Assembly (NCBI RefSeq): GCF_030412015.1
Contig: NZ_JASNRD010000007.1
Location: 117,681-181,680, forward strand
Direction of reading: 5' to 3'
Length of the DNA: 64,000 nt
Origin: Massilia sp. YIM B02763
GTDB taxonomy: Bacteria > Pseudomonadota > Gammaproteobacteria > Burkholderiales > Burkholderiaceae_D
Made by a program: the position numbers and the translations under genes. Below the pieces are notes generated by a model. The model made no database searches. It was not told where the DNA came from and saw only the letters and a program-made list of their open reading frames with translations. Numbering within the stretch: position 1 is the stretch's first letter; every line of letters begins with the position of its first letter. Positions 55,759-64,000 of this stretch are shown piece after piece.

Positions 55759-56015
55759 GTCTTTTTCCTGACCAGCTGTTTCTCGAACGCGATGTCGTTC
55801 TTGGTCATGCGTTTTTCCGGCTGCGGCCCGAGGCCGTCGACGAAGGTCACGAAGTCGTCCAGTTCGAGCGGCGCGCACAGCGGCGGCGCGCCCGGTTTCT
55901 CGGACAGGAAGAAGTGGCCGGCGCCGGTGCGCGCCATCGAATACGTGGTGATGCCGGTACGCCGCTTGAGCCGCTCGACGGCGGCGCTGGCCCGGGTGGA
56001 ACGTGCGCCCGCCAT
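55755..56015 (-). CDS. Hypothetical small basic protein between mgtC and the aminopeptidase
   Basis: 86 residues, Arg/Lys-rich at both ends. The middle (ARTGAGHFFLSEKPGAPPLCAPLELDDFVTFVDGLGPQPEKRMTK) is not of any family I know. It begins one base after the stop of the aminopeptidase gene (TGACATG) and overlaps the mgtC start by four bases. This tight packing supports a real gene translated in series, though GC-rich chance frames of this length exist. Confidence 0.6.
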   Translation of the reverse strand: MAGARSTRASAAVERLKRRTGITTYSMARTGAGHFFLSEKPGAPPLCAPLELDDFVTFVDGLGPQPEKRMTKNDIAFEKQLVRKKT

Positions 56016-56016
56016 G

Positions 56017-57834
56017 TCAGATCTCCCTGGTGCGCAGTTCGAGCCAGTCGCGCGCGGTGCCGTCGACGAGCGGCAGCAGGCGCGCGCGCACCTCGCGGTG
56101 GTAGGCGTTCAGCCACGCGACCTCGTCGCCGCGCATCAGCGACAAATCGATGCAGCGGGTGTCGATCGGGCACAGCGTCAGCGTCTCGAAGCCGAGGAAT
56201 TCGCCGAACTCGGTCGTGTCGACGACCCGCGCCAGGATCAGGTTCTCGATGCGGATGCCCCAGTGGCCGGGGCGGTAGATGCCCGGTTCGTTCGACGTGA
56301 TCATGCCCGGTTCGATCGCCGTGTGCGGTTCCGGCAGCGCCGCCGGGGAAATCACCTGCGGACCTTCGTGCACGTTCAGGAAATAGCCGACGCCGTGGCC
56401 GGTGCCGTGGCCGTAGTCGATGCCGGCGGCCCAGATCGGTGCGCGCGCCAGCGCGTCCAGCATCGGTCCCTTGGTACCGCGCGGGAAGCGCGCCACGGAC
56501 AGGTTGATCATGCCCTTCAATACCAGCGTGAAGTCGCGCTTGTGCGCGGCGGTCGGCTCGCCCACCGGCACCACGCGCGTGATATCGGTGGTGCCGCCCA
56601 GGTACTGGCCGCCGGAATCGATCAGGAGCAGGCCGTCGCCTTCGATGACGGCGTGGGCCTCCTCGGTGGCGCGGTAGTGCATGATGGCGCCGTTGGCGTT
56701 GAAGCCGGCGATGGTGCCGAAGCTGGGCGACACGAAGTGCGGGCGGCGCGCCCGCGCGGCCGTGATGTGGGTGTCGATGTCGACTTCGGTCAGCGGCGTG
56801 CGGCGCGGGTCGGCCAGGCGCGGCTCCAGCCACGAGAAGAATTCGCACAGCGCGGCGCCGTCCTGTTCCATCGTGGCGCGCACGTGGTCCATCTCGGCAT
56901 CGAGCTTGCGCGACTTGGCGAAGGTGGTCGGGTTGATCGCCTCGACCACGCGCACGCCGTCCGGCACGGCGGCGCGCATGCCGGCGGTGACGCGGCGCGG
57001 GTCGAGCAGCAGCGAACTGCCGGCCGGCAGCGCGGCCAGCGCGGACGCGGCCTGGTCGTAGGCGGCTACGCGCACGCCATCCTGCTCGAGGCGGGTGCGC
57101 AGGGCGGCGTCGACCTTGCCGTCGGCGACGAACAGCGTGGCGCGGCCCGGTTCGACCAGCGCGTGCGACACGAACACGGGGTTGTAGCTGACGTCGGCGC
57201 CGCGCAGGTTGAACAGGTAGGCGATGTCGTCCAGCGTCGAGATGAAGTGGCGCTCGGCGCCCAGCTTCGCCATCGCGTTGCGGGTGGCGTGCAGCTTGTC
57301 GGCGCGGGTGGCGACGGCGAACGGCGCCGCGTGCTCGAACACGGCGTCCGCCGGCAGGCCGGGACGGTCGCTCCAGACGTCGTCGAGGAGGTCGATATCC
57401 GTGCGCAGCGCGATGCCGCGCGCCTGCAGCGCATCGCCCAGCAGGCGCGCCACGGCCAGGCCCAGCACGCGGGCATCGATGGCGACGGTCTGTCCCGCTT
57501 CGAGCGCGTTGGCCAGCCAGTCGATGTGCAGCAGGCTGGCGGCGGCCGGGATCTTCATCAGCTGGATGTCCGTGCCGGCCAGCTCCTGCTCGGCCTGGGT
57601 GTAATAGCGGCCGTCGGTCCAGACGCCGGCGAAGTCCTTCGTCGCGATGAAGGTGCCGACCGAGCCGGTGAAGCCCGACAGCCACTCGCGGCCTTTCCAG
57701 CGGCCGGGCAGGTATTCGGACAGGTGCGGATCGGCGGACGGCACGATGAAGGCGTCGACCTGGTGGCGCGCCATGGCGGCGCGCAGCCGGGCGAGGCGTT
57801 CGGCGCGCAGGGCGTTGGTATCGAGTGCTGGCAT
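56017..57834 (-). CDS. Xaa-Pro aminopeptidase (aminopeptidase P family, M24B)
   Basis: 605-residue cytoplasmic metallopeptidase that removes the N-terminal residue before proline. Three domains, as in eukaryote-like APP1: two creatinase N-terminal domains, then the pita-bread catalytic domain with metal ligands in LLIDSGGQYLGGTTDITR (Asp, Asp), YGHGTGHGVGYFLNVHEGP (His), SNEPGIYRPGHWGIRIENL (Glu) and FETLTLCPID (Glu). Longer than E. coli PepP (441). ATG at 57834. It leads a run with the small basic gene and mgtC. Confidence 0.93.
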   Translation of the reverse strand: MPALDTNALRAERLARLRAAMARHQVDAFIVPSADPHLSEYLPGRWKGREWLSGFTGSVGTFIATKDFAGVWTDGRYYTQAEQELAGTDIQLMKIPAAASLLHIDWLANALEAGQTVAIDARVLGLAVARLLGDALQARGIALRTDIDLLDDVWSDRPGLPADAVFEHAAPFAVATRADKLHATRNAMAKLGAERHFISTLDDIAYLFNLRGADVSYNPVFVSHALVEPGRATLFVADGKVDAALRTRLEQDGVRVAAYDQAASALAALPAGSSLLLDPRRVTAGMRAAVPDGVRVVEAINPTTFAKSRKLDAEMDHVRATMEQDGAALCEFFSWLEPRLADPRRTPLTEVDIDTHITAARARRPHFVSPSFGTIAGFNANGAIMHYRATEEAHAVIEGDGLLLIDSGGQYLGGTTDITRVVPVGEPTAAHKRDFTLVLKGMINLSVARFPRGTKGPMLDALARAPIWAAGIDYGHGTGHGVGYFLNVHEGPQVISPAALPEPHTAIEPGMITSNEPGIYRPGHWGIRIENLILARVVDTTEFGEFLGFETLTLCPIDTRCIDLSLMRGDEVAWLNAYHREVRARLLPLVDGTARDWLELRTREI

Positions 57835-58005
57835 GGTACGGGCTCGGCTTGTTCGTTTCTCAAGCCCCTATCATACTCCGCGCCGATACCCCGTGCGCCG
57901 GGCGCGGCCACAGCCGTGATACGTCGACCGGCATTCTGGCGGATAATCGCGCCAGGGACCGTTTCGACCCAGCATTTTTCGACCAAGTTTTTTACCAAGA
58001 TCGCC

Positions 58006-58605
58006 ATGCAAGACTTTCACTACACCCGCGCCCGCGAACTGATGACCCACGCCGAGGAAATCGTCAGCGCCGACGAGGTCCAGGCCGCCGTCACCAAGGT
58101 CGCCGCGGTGCTCAACGAGCGCTTCGACAACGATGAGACCGGCGCATTCCCCCTCGTGCTGGGCGTGATGGGCGGCGCCGTCGTCTTCACCGGCAGCCTG
58201 CTGCCGCAACTGAGCTTCCCGCTCGAATTCGACTACATCCACGTGACCCGCTACGGCAACCTGGACAAGGGCGGCGAAGTGGTCTGGAAAGTGGTGCCGC
58301 GCCAGAGCGTCGAGGGCCGCATCATCATCGTCGTCGACGACATCCTCGACGAAGGCGAAACGCTGGCCCACGTGAAACAGCGCCTGCTCGACATGGGCGC
58401 GGCCGAAGTGATCCTGGCCGTGTTCGCGGACAAGGACCTTGGCAAGGAAAAACCGGTGGCGGCGGACATCGTCGGCCTGACGATCCCGAACCAGTTCGTG
58501 GTGGGATTCGGCATGGATGCGCACGGGTACTGGCGCAACCTGCCGGGCTTGTGGGTGATCCGGGACGAGGACAAGCAGGTGGAAGCGGACACGCCAGCAC
58601 CCTGA
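58006..58605 (+). CDS. hpt: Hypoxanthine-guanine phosphoribosyltransferase-like
   Basis: 199-residue purine salvage enzyme that joins PRPP to hypoxanthine or guanine. The PRPP loop is IIIVVDDILDEGETL; the earlier DYIHVTRYGN and the later VGFGMDAHGYWRNLPGLWVI fit the type found in Burkholderiales, sometimes annotated as hypoxanthine-guanine phosphoribosyltransferase. ATG at 58006 begins the conserved MQDFHYTRARELM. A REPIN follows its stop. Confidence 0.88.
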   Translation: MQDFHYTRARELMTHAEEIVSADEVQAAVTKVAAVLNERFDNDETGAFPLVLGVMGGAVVFTGSLLPQLSFPLEFDYIHVTRYGNLDKGGEVVWKVVPRQSVEGRIIIVVDDILDEGETLAHVKQRLLDMGAAEVILAVFADKDLGKEKPVAADIVGLTIPNQFVVGFGMDAHGYWRNLPGLWVIRDEDKQVEADTPAP

Positions 58606-58626
58606 TCGGACCTGCCCCGTAAGCGA

Positions 58627-58733
58627 CGTCATCCCCGCGCAGGCGGGGATCCATGCCGCGCTTCAGAATTCGACCACGTCGATGTACCGACTTCGGAACG
58701 TCGGCATGGGTCCCTGCCTTCGCAGGGACGACG
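58627..58733. repeat. REPIN-like inverted repeat, copy 6
   Basis: Left arm CGTCATCCCCGCGCAGGCGGGGAT, right arm GGGTCCCTGCCTTCGCAGGGACGACG with a longer spacer (about 58 bases). It lies between the convergent hpt and nitronate monooxygenase genes. Confidence 0.85.
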
Positions 58734-58735
58734 GT

Positions 58736-59689
58736 TTACAGCGCCAGCCGCTTGCGCGCCGCCTCGTACTGTTCCTTCAAGCGCTCCACCATCTCCGCCA
58801 CCGTCGGCACGTCGTCCATCAGGCCCACGCCCTGGCCCGCGCCCCAGATGTCGCGCCAGGCCTTGGCGCTGCCGGAACCGAAGCTCATCTTGCTCTTGTC
58901 CGACACCGGCAGGTTGTCCGGATCCAGTCCCGCCGCCACGATCGATTTCTTCAGGTAGTTGCCGTGCACGCCCGTAAACAGGTTCGTGTACACGACGTCG
59001 GCCGCCGTGGATTCGACGATCGCGTCGCGGTAGGCGTCGCTGACGTTCGCTTCCTTCGTGGCCAGCCAGCGCGAGCCGATGTAGGCGAAGTCGGCGCCCA
59101 TCGCCTGCGCCGCCAGGATGGCGTCGCCCGTGGCGATCGAGCCGGACAGCGCGATCGGACCGTCGAAGAACTTGCGCACTTCGCCCACCAGCGCGAACGG
59201 CGACAGCGCGCCCGCATGGCCGCCGGCGCCGGCCGCCACCAGGATCAGGCCGTCCACGCCCGCCTCCAGCGCCTTTTCGGCGTGGCGGATCGAGACCACG
59301 TCGTGCAGCACGATGCCGCCGTAGGCGTGCACGGCATCGAGCATTTCCTGCGGCGGCGCCCGCAGCGAGGAGATGATGATCGGCACCTGGTGCTTCACGC
59401 ACACCTCGACGTCGTGCGCGAGGCGGTCGTTCGACTGGTGCACGATCTGGTTGACGGCGATCGGCCCCACCCGCTTGCCCGGATTGGCCTGCTGGAAGTC
59501 CTTCAACTCGGCCTGCAGGTCGGTCAGCCAGGTGTCGAGCAGCTCGGCCGGGCGCGCATTGAGCGCCGGGAACGAGCCGACGATGCCGGCCTTGCACTGC
59601 GCGGCCACCAGCGCGGGGCCGCTGGCGATGAACATCGGCGAGGCGATGACGGGTAAGGAAAGGTCTTGCAGGACGGTGGGCAGCGCCAT
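58736..59689 (-). CDS. Nitronate monooxygenase family flavoprotein
   Basis: 317-residue FMN-dependent TIM-barrel enzyme. VIASPMFIASGPALVAAQCKAGIVGSFPALNARP at the N-terminus, [22 protein letters not shown] with the catalytic His, and ALSGSIATGDAILAAQAMGADFAYIGSRWLAT (phosphate site) identify the 2-nitropropane dioxygenase/NMO family. It oxidises alkyl nitronates, possibly as detoxification. Some relatives are enoyl-reductase FabK, so the activity is inferred. Confidence 0.88.
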   Translation of the reverse strand: MALPTVLQDLSLPVIASPMFIASGPALVAAQCKAGIVGSFPALNARPAELLDTWLTDLQAELKDFQQANPGKRVGPIAVNQIVHQSNDRLAHDVEVCVKHQVPIIISSLRAPPQEMLDAVHAYGGIVLHDVVSIRHAEKALEAGVDGLILVAAGAGGHAGALSPFALVGEVRKFFDGPIALSGSIATGDAILAAQAMGADFAYIGSRWLATKEANVSDAYRDAIVESTAADVVYTNLFTGVHGNYLKKSIVAAGLDPDNLPVSDKSKMSFGSGSAKAWRDIWGAGQGVGLMDDVPTVAEMVERLKEQYEAARKRLAL

Positions 59690-59824
59690 GGGTGTGCTCG
59701 CGGGTTGGTTGATCGGATGCTACCCAGTCGATTATGGCGCAAAAAAGCACGACCGTGCTAGATACCGGGCTCTAAATTCCTTGCCGTTCGGGTAAGCTTG
59801 CCGGCTGACGACAGGAGACACTTC

Positions 59825-60832
59825 ATGAGCGACGACCAGCAAGGCGGCGTCAAGCTGCCCCAGCGCCTGCTGCCCATCCCGGCATCCATCAGCCCGCAAG
59901 CGCAGGCCGCCCTGCGCCGCATGGTGAATGCGGACGGCGTCCCCGTGAACGCCCTGCACGCGATGCCGGCGCCGGACGACCTGGACGGCTGGCAGCGCGT
60001 GAAGGCCGGCGCCGACGCCTGGTATGCCGAGTCGCTGGGCGAGGGCCTGGCCGCCGTGCGCGCCGGCGTGCAGACGATCGCGGCCGGCAGCGCCACCATT
60101 TATGTCGCCCACCCCGCGCAGCCGATCTCCGCCGATTGCGCGCTGGTCGACCTGCACGGCGGCGCCCTCGTGTTCGGCGGCGGCGATGCCTGCCGCGCAT
60201 CGACCCGGCTGCAGGCCGACCAGTACGGCCTGGCGTGCTACGGGGTCGACTACCGCATGCCGCCCGAGCATCCGTATCCGGCGGCGCTGGACGATTGCCT
60301 GGCCGCCTACCGCCACGTGCTGGCGCACCATGCGCCGGAACGCATCGCCGTTGCCGGGCGCTCCGCCGGCGGCAACCTGGCGGCGGCCTTGCTGCTGCGC
60401 GCCCGCGACGAAGGCTTGCCGCTGCCGGCGGCCGTCGTGCTGCTCTCGCCGGAAGCGGACCTGACGGAATCGGGCGACAGCTTCGCGCTGAACCAGCTGG
60501 CCGACGTCGTGCTACCCGGCTCCCTGATGGCGAACAACCTGCTGTACGCGGGCGGCGCCGACCTCGCCCACCCGTATCTGTCGCCGCTGTTCGGCGATTT
60601 CGCGCCGGGCTTCCCGCCCACCTTGTTGCAATCCGGCACGCGCGACTTGTTCCTGTCGAATACCGTGCGCATGCACCGCGCCTTGCGCGGCGCCGGCATC
60701 GAGGCCGAACTGCACGTGTTCGAAGCGATGCCGCACGGCGGCTTCATGGGCGCGCCGGAAGACGAGGAGCTGGTGCGCGAGGTCGCGCGCTTCCTGCGCA
60801 CGCGCCTCGGGATTCAGTCGAAACCGAGCTGA
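59825..60832 (+). CDS. Alpha/beta hydrolase, hormone-sensitive-lipase family
   Basis: 335-residue esterase. The oxyanion HGGALVFGGGD, then the nucleophile motif GRSAGGNLAAALLL (Ser), Asp in SGTRDLFLSN and His in AMPHGGFMGAPEDEE make a complete triad. The HSL group usually hydrolyses short acyl esters or lactones. ATG at 59825 has AGGAG upstream. The 3' end overlaps the convergent DUF1289 gene by 19 bases. Confidence 0.88.
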   Translation: MSDDQQGGVKLPQRLLPIPASISPQAQAALRRMVNADGVPVNALHAMPAPDDLDGWQRVKAGADAWYAESLGEGLAAVRAGVQTIAAGSATIYVAHPAQPISADCALVDLHGGALVFGGGDACRASTRLQADQYGLACYGVDYRMPPEHPYPAALDDCLAAYRHVLAHHAPERIAVAGRSAGGNLAAALLLRARDEGLPLPAAVVLLSPEADLTESGDSFALNQLADVVLPGSLMANNLLYAGGADLAHPYLSPLFGDFAPGFPPTLLQSGTRDLFLSNTVRMHRALRGAGIEAELHVFEAMPHGGFMGAPEDEELVREVARFLRTRLGIQSKPS

Positions 60833-61023
60833 GCTTCGCGGCGGCGGATCTCCGCCCAGACGGCGCGCTTGGCGTGGTCGTCGGCCGTGCTCCAGGCGCA
60901 GATCTCGTCAATGGTGCGCAGGCAACCTTCGCACAGCCCCGTCTCGGGCGACATCTTGCACAGGCTGATGCAGGGAGAGGGAACCGGGGTTTGTCGTTCC
61001 GGAGGCAGGTGTGGGTCATTCAT
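60814..61023 (-). CDS. DUF1289 small cysteine-rich protein
   Basis: 69 residues with four Cys in the pattern CISLCKMSPETGLCEGCLRT and an RAVWAEIRRREAQLG helix after it: the DUF1289 signature, probably binding zinc or an iron-sulphur cluster. Function unknown. Its 3' end overlaps the esterase gene (60814-60832), convergently. Confidence 0.87.
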   Translation of the reverse strand: MNDPHLPPERQTPVPSPCISLCKMSPETGLCEGCLRTIDEICAWSTADDHAKRAVWAEIRRREAQLGFD

Positions 61024-61185
61024 GGCGGGCAGCTTACCCTAGACGGACGGCAAGCGCGCGTTTCGCTTTACATCAAGGTAGACTACGCTCTAGCAATTCG
61101 AAACCTTGATCCGTAAGGTTGACGCAAGCTTGGCAACCAAGACTGGGATGCGGCCGATGTCCGGTCTCGCCGAAAAGGAGTCTCG

Positions 61186-62361
61186 ATGAGCATCAGCAGC
61201 AAATTCCTCGCGCAGATGCGCGCGGCGACCCGGTCGATGATGCGCCGTGGCCCGTCGGTGGCGCGCAGCGTCATCCGCGAATCGGTCAAGAACGCCACCG
61301 CCATGCAAGCCGCGGCCGCCAGGGCAACGCCACCCGCGCCCGCGCCGGCTCCCCCTCCCGTGCCGCCTTCCGCGCCGGCCTCGAACCAGCCGGCCTACGA
61401 TCCCGTCTCCGACATGCTGGCCACGCTGAGCCGCTTCGGCCAGCCGGGCGGCAATCCGTTCAACGTGCCGCCGCTGTCCAGCGGGGCGGCCGCGATCGGC
61501 CTGCCCGGCCATTTCATCGATGCCAGCTACAGCAACGACGCGGGCACGCGCGAGTACAAGCTGTACGTGCCCAGCACCTACGCGGGACAAGCAAGGGGAG
61601 AAGCGGCAGGCCGGGCGGCGCCCCTGCTGGTGATGCTGCACGGCTGCAAGCAGAATCCGGACGATTTCGCGCTCGGCACCGGCATGAACCTGGTGGCCGA
61701 GGAACAGGGCTGCCTGGTCGCCTATCCGGCGCAGTCGCAGCAGGCCAATCCCTCGCGCTGCTGGAACTGGTTCAATGCCGTCGACCAGCAGCGCGGCCAG
61801 GGAGAACCGGCGCTGATCGCCGGCATCACGCGCGACATCATGGCGCGCTACGCCGTCGATCCGGACCAGGTCTACGTGGCGGGCCTGTCGGCCGGCGGCG
61901 CGATGGCAGCCATCATGGGCACGCTGTATCCGGACCTGTACGCGGCCGTCGGCGTGCATTCCGGCCTGCCGTTCGCCGCCGCCCACGACCTGCCGACGGC
62001 GATGGCGGCGATGAAGGGCGACTTCCGCACGCGTCACACGGAAGGCAAGGCGCTGCCCATCATCGTGTTCCACGGCGACCGCGACACCACCGTGCATCCG
62101 GTCAACGGCGACGCGCTGATCGCGGCGCGGCGGCGCGACCCGGCCGACATCGTCGTGGTGGAACCGGGCACGAAGCCGGACGGCCACGCCTTCACGCGCA
62201 CCGTGCACCGCCTGCCGGACGGCGCCGTCCACGCCGAGCACTGGGTCGTGCATGGCTCGGGCCACGCCTGGTCGGGCGGCGACGCGCGCGGCAGCTATAC
62301 GGACGGCAAGGGCCCCGATGCCAGCCGCGAAATGATGCGCTTCTTCCGCACCGCGCGCTGA
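61186..62361 (+). CDS. PHB depolymerase family esterase
   Basis: 391 residues with an alpha/beta-hydrolase core: LLVMLHGCKQNPDDFALGTGM (oxyanion), GLSAGGAMAAIMG (Ser), the Asp in IIVFHGDRDTTVHP and the His in VHGSGHAWSGGD. The first 110 residues are positively charged, then Pro/Ala-rich; no clear signal peptide. The family (PHB depolymerase / feruloyl esterase-like) includes enzymes for PHB, for short-chain esters and for aromatic esters. The phaA-phaB pair in the window fits PHB turnover. AAGGAG before the ATG. Confidence 0.85.
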   Translation: MSISSKFLAQMRAATRSMMRRGPSVARSVIRESVKNATAMQAAAARATPPAPAPAPPPVPPSAPASNQPAYDPVSDMLATLSRFGQPGGNPFNVPPLSSGAAAIGLPGHFIDASYSNDAGTREYKLYVPSTYAGQARGEAAGRAAPLLVMLHGCKQNPDDFALGTGMNLVAEEQGCLVAYPAQSQQANPSRCWNWFNAVDQQRGQGEPALIAGITRDIMARYAVDPDQVYVAGLSAGGAMAAIMGTLYPDLYAAVGVHSGLPFAAAHDLPTAMAAMKGDFRTRHTEGKALPIIVFHGDRDTTVHPVNGDALIAARRRDPADIVVVEPGTKPDGHAFTRTVHRLPDGAVHAEHWVVHGSGHAWSGGDARGSYTDGKGPDASREMMRFFRTAR

Positions 62362-62365
62362 CGCC

Positions 62366-62572
62366 CTACGCAGGTGTCCGAGGCGCCGTCCCGCCCTGAA
62401 GCGCGATATGCTGTTCCAGGCAGGCCGGGCACCAGCAGCCGGAACGCTGGCCCGGCTCCGGCAAGGGGACGACGGCCGGCAACCGGGTGCACCAGCACGG
62501 TTCGCCGCCGGCCCCGTCCGGATCGGCCATTCCGCAGCCGAACGTTGCGCCACAACGCGCGCAAGTACTCAT
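62366..62572 (-). CDS. Cysteine-rich CWC family protein
   Basis: 68 residues with eight Cys in pairs: MSTCARCGATFGCG, CWCTRLPAVVPLPEPG, CWCPACLEQHI. The Cys-Trp-Cys motifs mark the cysteine-rich CWC family, presumably a zinc-binding fold of unknown role. The start at ATG 62572 has GAGG eight bases upstream. It is convergent with the PHB depolymerase gene, four bases apart. Confidence 0.85.
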   Translation of the reverse strand: MSTCARCGATFGCGMADPDGAGGEPCWCTRLPAVVPLPEPGQRSGCWCPACLEQHIALQGGTAPRTPA

Positions 62573-62749
62573 GCGGACGTCCTCGGGCCGCCAGCGGCGC
62601 GCCGCCGATGGGCGAAAAATGGGAGGGTTGTATCCATATGTAATCCACCTTAACGTCGGCGGCCGGAAAATACAACATGGAACATCCCATAAAACCCCAG
62701 CCGGCGCCGTGTTGCCGTAAAATCTCGCAAATTCTTTTTTTGACCCCCA

Positions 62750-63679
62750 ATGAACGCTATGCTGACCAATCTGAAGGGCGACGACCAGAACAATGACCTG
62801 ACTGCGGTCTCGCCGCAGATCAAGGCGCAGATCCTGGCCGAGGCGCTCCCCTACATCCGTAATTTCCACGGTAAAACCATCGTCATCAAATACGGCGGCA
62901 ACGCGATGACCGACGAGCGCCTGAAGCACGGCTTCGCGCGCGACGTCATCCTGTTGAAACTGGTCGGCATGAATCCGGTGGTGGTGCACGGCGGCGGTCC
63001 GCAGATCGACAACGCGCTCAAGAAGATCGGCAAGCAAGGCACCTTCGTGCAGGGCATGCGCATCACCGACGAAGAGACCATGGAAGTGGTCGAGTGGGTG
63101 CTGGGCGGCGAAGTCCAGCAGGACATCGTCATGCTGATCAACCACTACGGCGGCCAGGCCGTGGGCCTGACCGGCAAGGACGGCGGCCTGATCCGCGCGC
63201 GCAAGATGGCGATGCCGGACAAGGACAAGCCGGGCGAGTTCCTCGACATCGGCTTCGTCGGCGAAATCGAGGCGATCAATCCGGCCGTGGTGAAAGCCCT
63301 GCAGGACGACGCCTTCATCCCGATCATCTCGCCGATCGGCTTCGGCCAGGACGGCCAGGCCTACAACATCAACGCCGACGTCGTCGCCGGCAAGATCGCG
63401 GAAATCCTGAAGGCCGAGAAGCTGATCATGATGACCAATATCGCCGGCGTGCAGGACAAGCAGGGCAACCTGGTCACCGACCTGTCGGCACGCGAGATCG
63501 ACGAGATGTTCGCGGACGGCACGATTTCGGGCGGCATGCTGCCGAAAATCTCGTCGGCGCTGGACGCCGCCAAGTCGGGCGTCAATACCGTGCACATCAT
63601 CGACGGCCGCATCGAGCATTCTTTGTTGCTTGAAGTCTTGACCGAACAGGCCTTTGGCACTATGATCCGGTCTCACTGA
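62750..63679 (+). CDS. argB: N-acetylglutamate kinase
   Basis: Arginine biosynthesis, second step: phosphorylates N-acetyl-L-glutamate. 309 residues of the amino-acid kinase fold: [31 protein letters not shown] (ATP site), [14 protein letters not shown], and the C-terminal [24 protein letters not shown] and [49 protein letters not shown] at 62750 or 62759 both fit. Two tRNA genes follow. Confidence 0.95.
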   Translation: MNAMLTNLKGDDQNNDLTAVSPQIKAQILAEALPYIRNFHGKTIVIKYGGNAMTDERLKHGFARDVILLKLVGMNPVVVHGGGPQIDNALKKIGKQGTFVQGMRITDEETMEVVEWVLGGEVQQDIVMLINHYGGQAVGLTGKDGGLIRARKMAMPDKDKPGEFLDIGFVGEIEAINPAVVKALQDDAFIPIISPIGFGQDGQAYNINADVVAGKIAEILKAEKLIMMTNIAGVQDKQGNLVTDLSAREIDEMFADGTISGGMLPKISSALDAAKSGVNTVHIIDGRIEHSLLLEVLTEQAFGTMIRSH

Positions 63680-63719
63680 AATTTTGCAGCGGCATAAGTC
63701 TCTGTAAAGTTGACTTGAT

Positions 63720-63794
<75 letters not shown>

Positions 63795-63797
63795 CCT

Positions 63798-63874
63798 GGA
63801 GCGGTAGTTCAGTTGGTTAGAATACCGGCCTGTCACGCCGGGGGTCGCGGGTTCGAGCCCCGTCCGCTCCGCCA
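63798..63874 (+). tRNA. tRNA-Asp (anticodon GTC)
   Basis: A 77-base cloverleaf: acceptor GGAGCGG/CCGCTCC, anticodon stem CCGGC/GCCGG around CTGTCAC (anticodon GTC), T-arm GCGGG-TTCGAGC-CCCGT, discriminator G and CCA at 63872-63874. Four bases after tRNA-Thr, so both come from one transcript. Confidence 0.96.
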
Positions 63875-63888
63875 GGATTCAAATAAAG

Positions 63889-63917
63889 AAGGCCCGACTC
63901 GTTCGGGCCTTTTTTAT
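63889..63917 (+). terminator. Intrinsic terminator after the tRNA pair
   Basis: AAGGCCCGA (63889-63897), loop CTCGT, TCGGGCCTT, then T-run to 63917. Confidence 0.9.
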
Positions 63918-63931
63918 TGTTAGGTACAGGA

Positions 63932-63991
63932 GGATCTCCCCTGCGGGAGATCCGGTTTCGGGCTCGAAGGGAATCGCTTGCAAGCGATTCC
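63932..63991. repeat. Two palindromes next to the tRNA-Asp terminator
   Basis: GGATCTCCC-CTGC-GGGAGATCC (63932-63953) and the perfect 22-base palindrome GGAATCGCTTG/CAAGCGATTCC (63970-63991), 16 bases apart. They are not part of a gene seen here. Their meaning depends on sequence beyond the window. Confidence 0.6.
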
Positions 63992-64000
63992 GCGGCCCGC

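Noticed and set aside
54670..58605. A 1311-codon open frame on the plus strand
   Set aside because: Only its last 200 codons (hpt) are real. The rest is the antisense of DUF924, mgtC and aminopeptidase P genes, kept open by high GC in the third position.

Overview
The window is GC-rich bacterial chromosome, densely coded on both strands. It looks like a betaproteobacterium of the family Oxalobacteraceae, probably Massilia or a close relative. This rests on several things together: the hemA-prfA-(dsbB)-prmC order, minCDE, a phaA-phaB pair with a polyhydroxybutyrate depolymerase, a PEP-CTERM protein with an EpsB-type (XrtA-linked) sugar transferase, and intergenic repeat families that I associate with this group. 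No phage, plasmid, CRISPR array or defence island was seen. Placement to genus is inference.

Layout. 1-18.3 kb is mostly envelope and exopolysaccharide work: the start of an EpsB-like glycosyltransferase that runs off the left edge, a TviB-type UDP-sugar dehydrogenase, an acyltransferase, a tRNA-Arg, a di-haem cytochrome c, a PEP-CTERM protein, a secreted beta-helix protein, two tandem M13 peptidases, a Spy/CpxP-like protein behind a hairpin leader, UDP-glucuronate 4-epimerase plus UDP-glucose dehydrogenase, a GT4 glycosyltransferase and an S41 protease. 18.4-29.2 kb is metabolic: a FabH-like ketosynthase, a FadH-like reductase, proline iminopeptidase, a DSD1-like PLP enzyme, an ATPase, and phaA-phaB. 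29.5-41 kb is core: minCDE, an orphan OmpR-type regulator, hemA, prfA, dsbB, prmC, a DUF885 peptidase and gshA.

40.6-51.2 kb holds a histone-deacetylase-like protein with a degraded active site, ElaA, an MFS carrier, PanE-like reductase, Kup, RarD, EttA, a REP-associated tyrosine transposase (RAYT) and an outer-membrane barrel. 51.3-63.9 kb has AlkB, a molybdopterin-fold protein, small DUF proteins, MgtC, an aminopeptidase P, hypoxanthine phosphoribosyltransferase, a nitronate monooxygenase, esterases, argB, tRNA-Thr and tRNA-Asp.

Cross-cutting points. Six dispersed inverted-repeat elements (REPIN-like, about 85-107 bp) lie between genes, and a single RAYT gene sits beside one of them. A second repeat family (GGGGTCAGAGCC arms) has two full copies. 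The observations most worth following are the pseudo-deacetylase, the attenuator-like leader of the Spy-like gene, the palindromic operator in front of the orphan response regulator, and a sigma-54-like promoter for the PEP-CTERM gene. I did not find a clearly novel multi-gene system.
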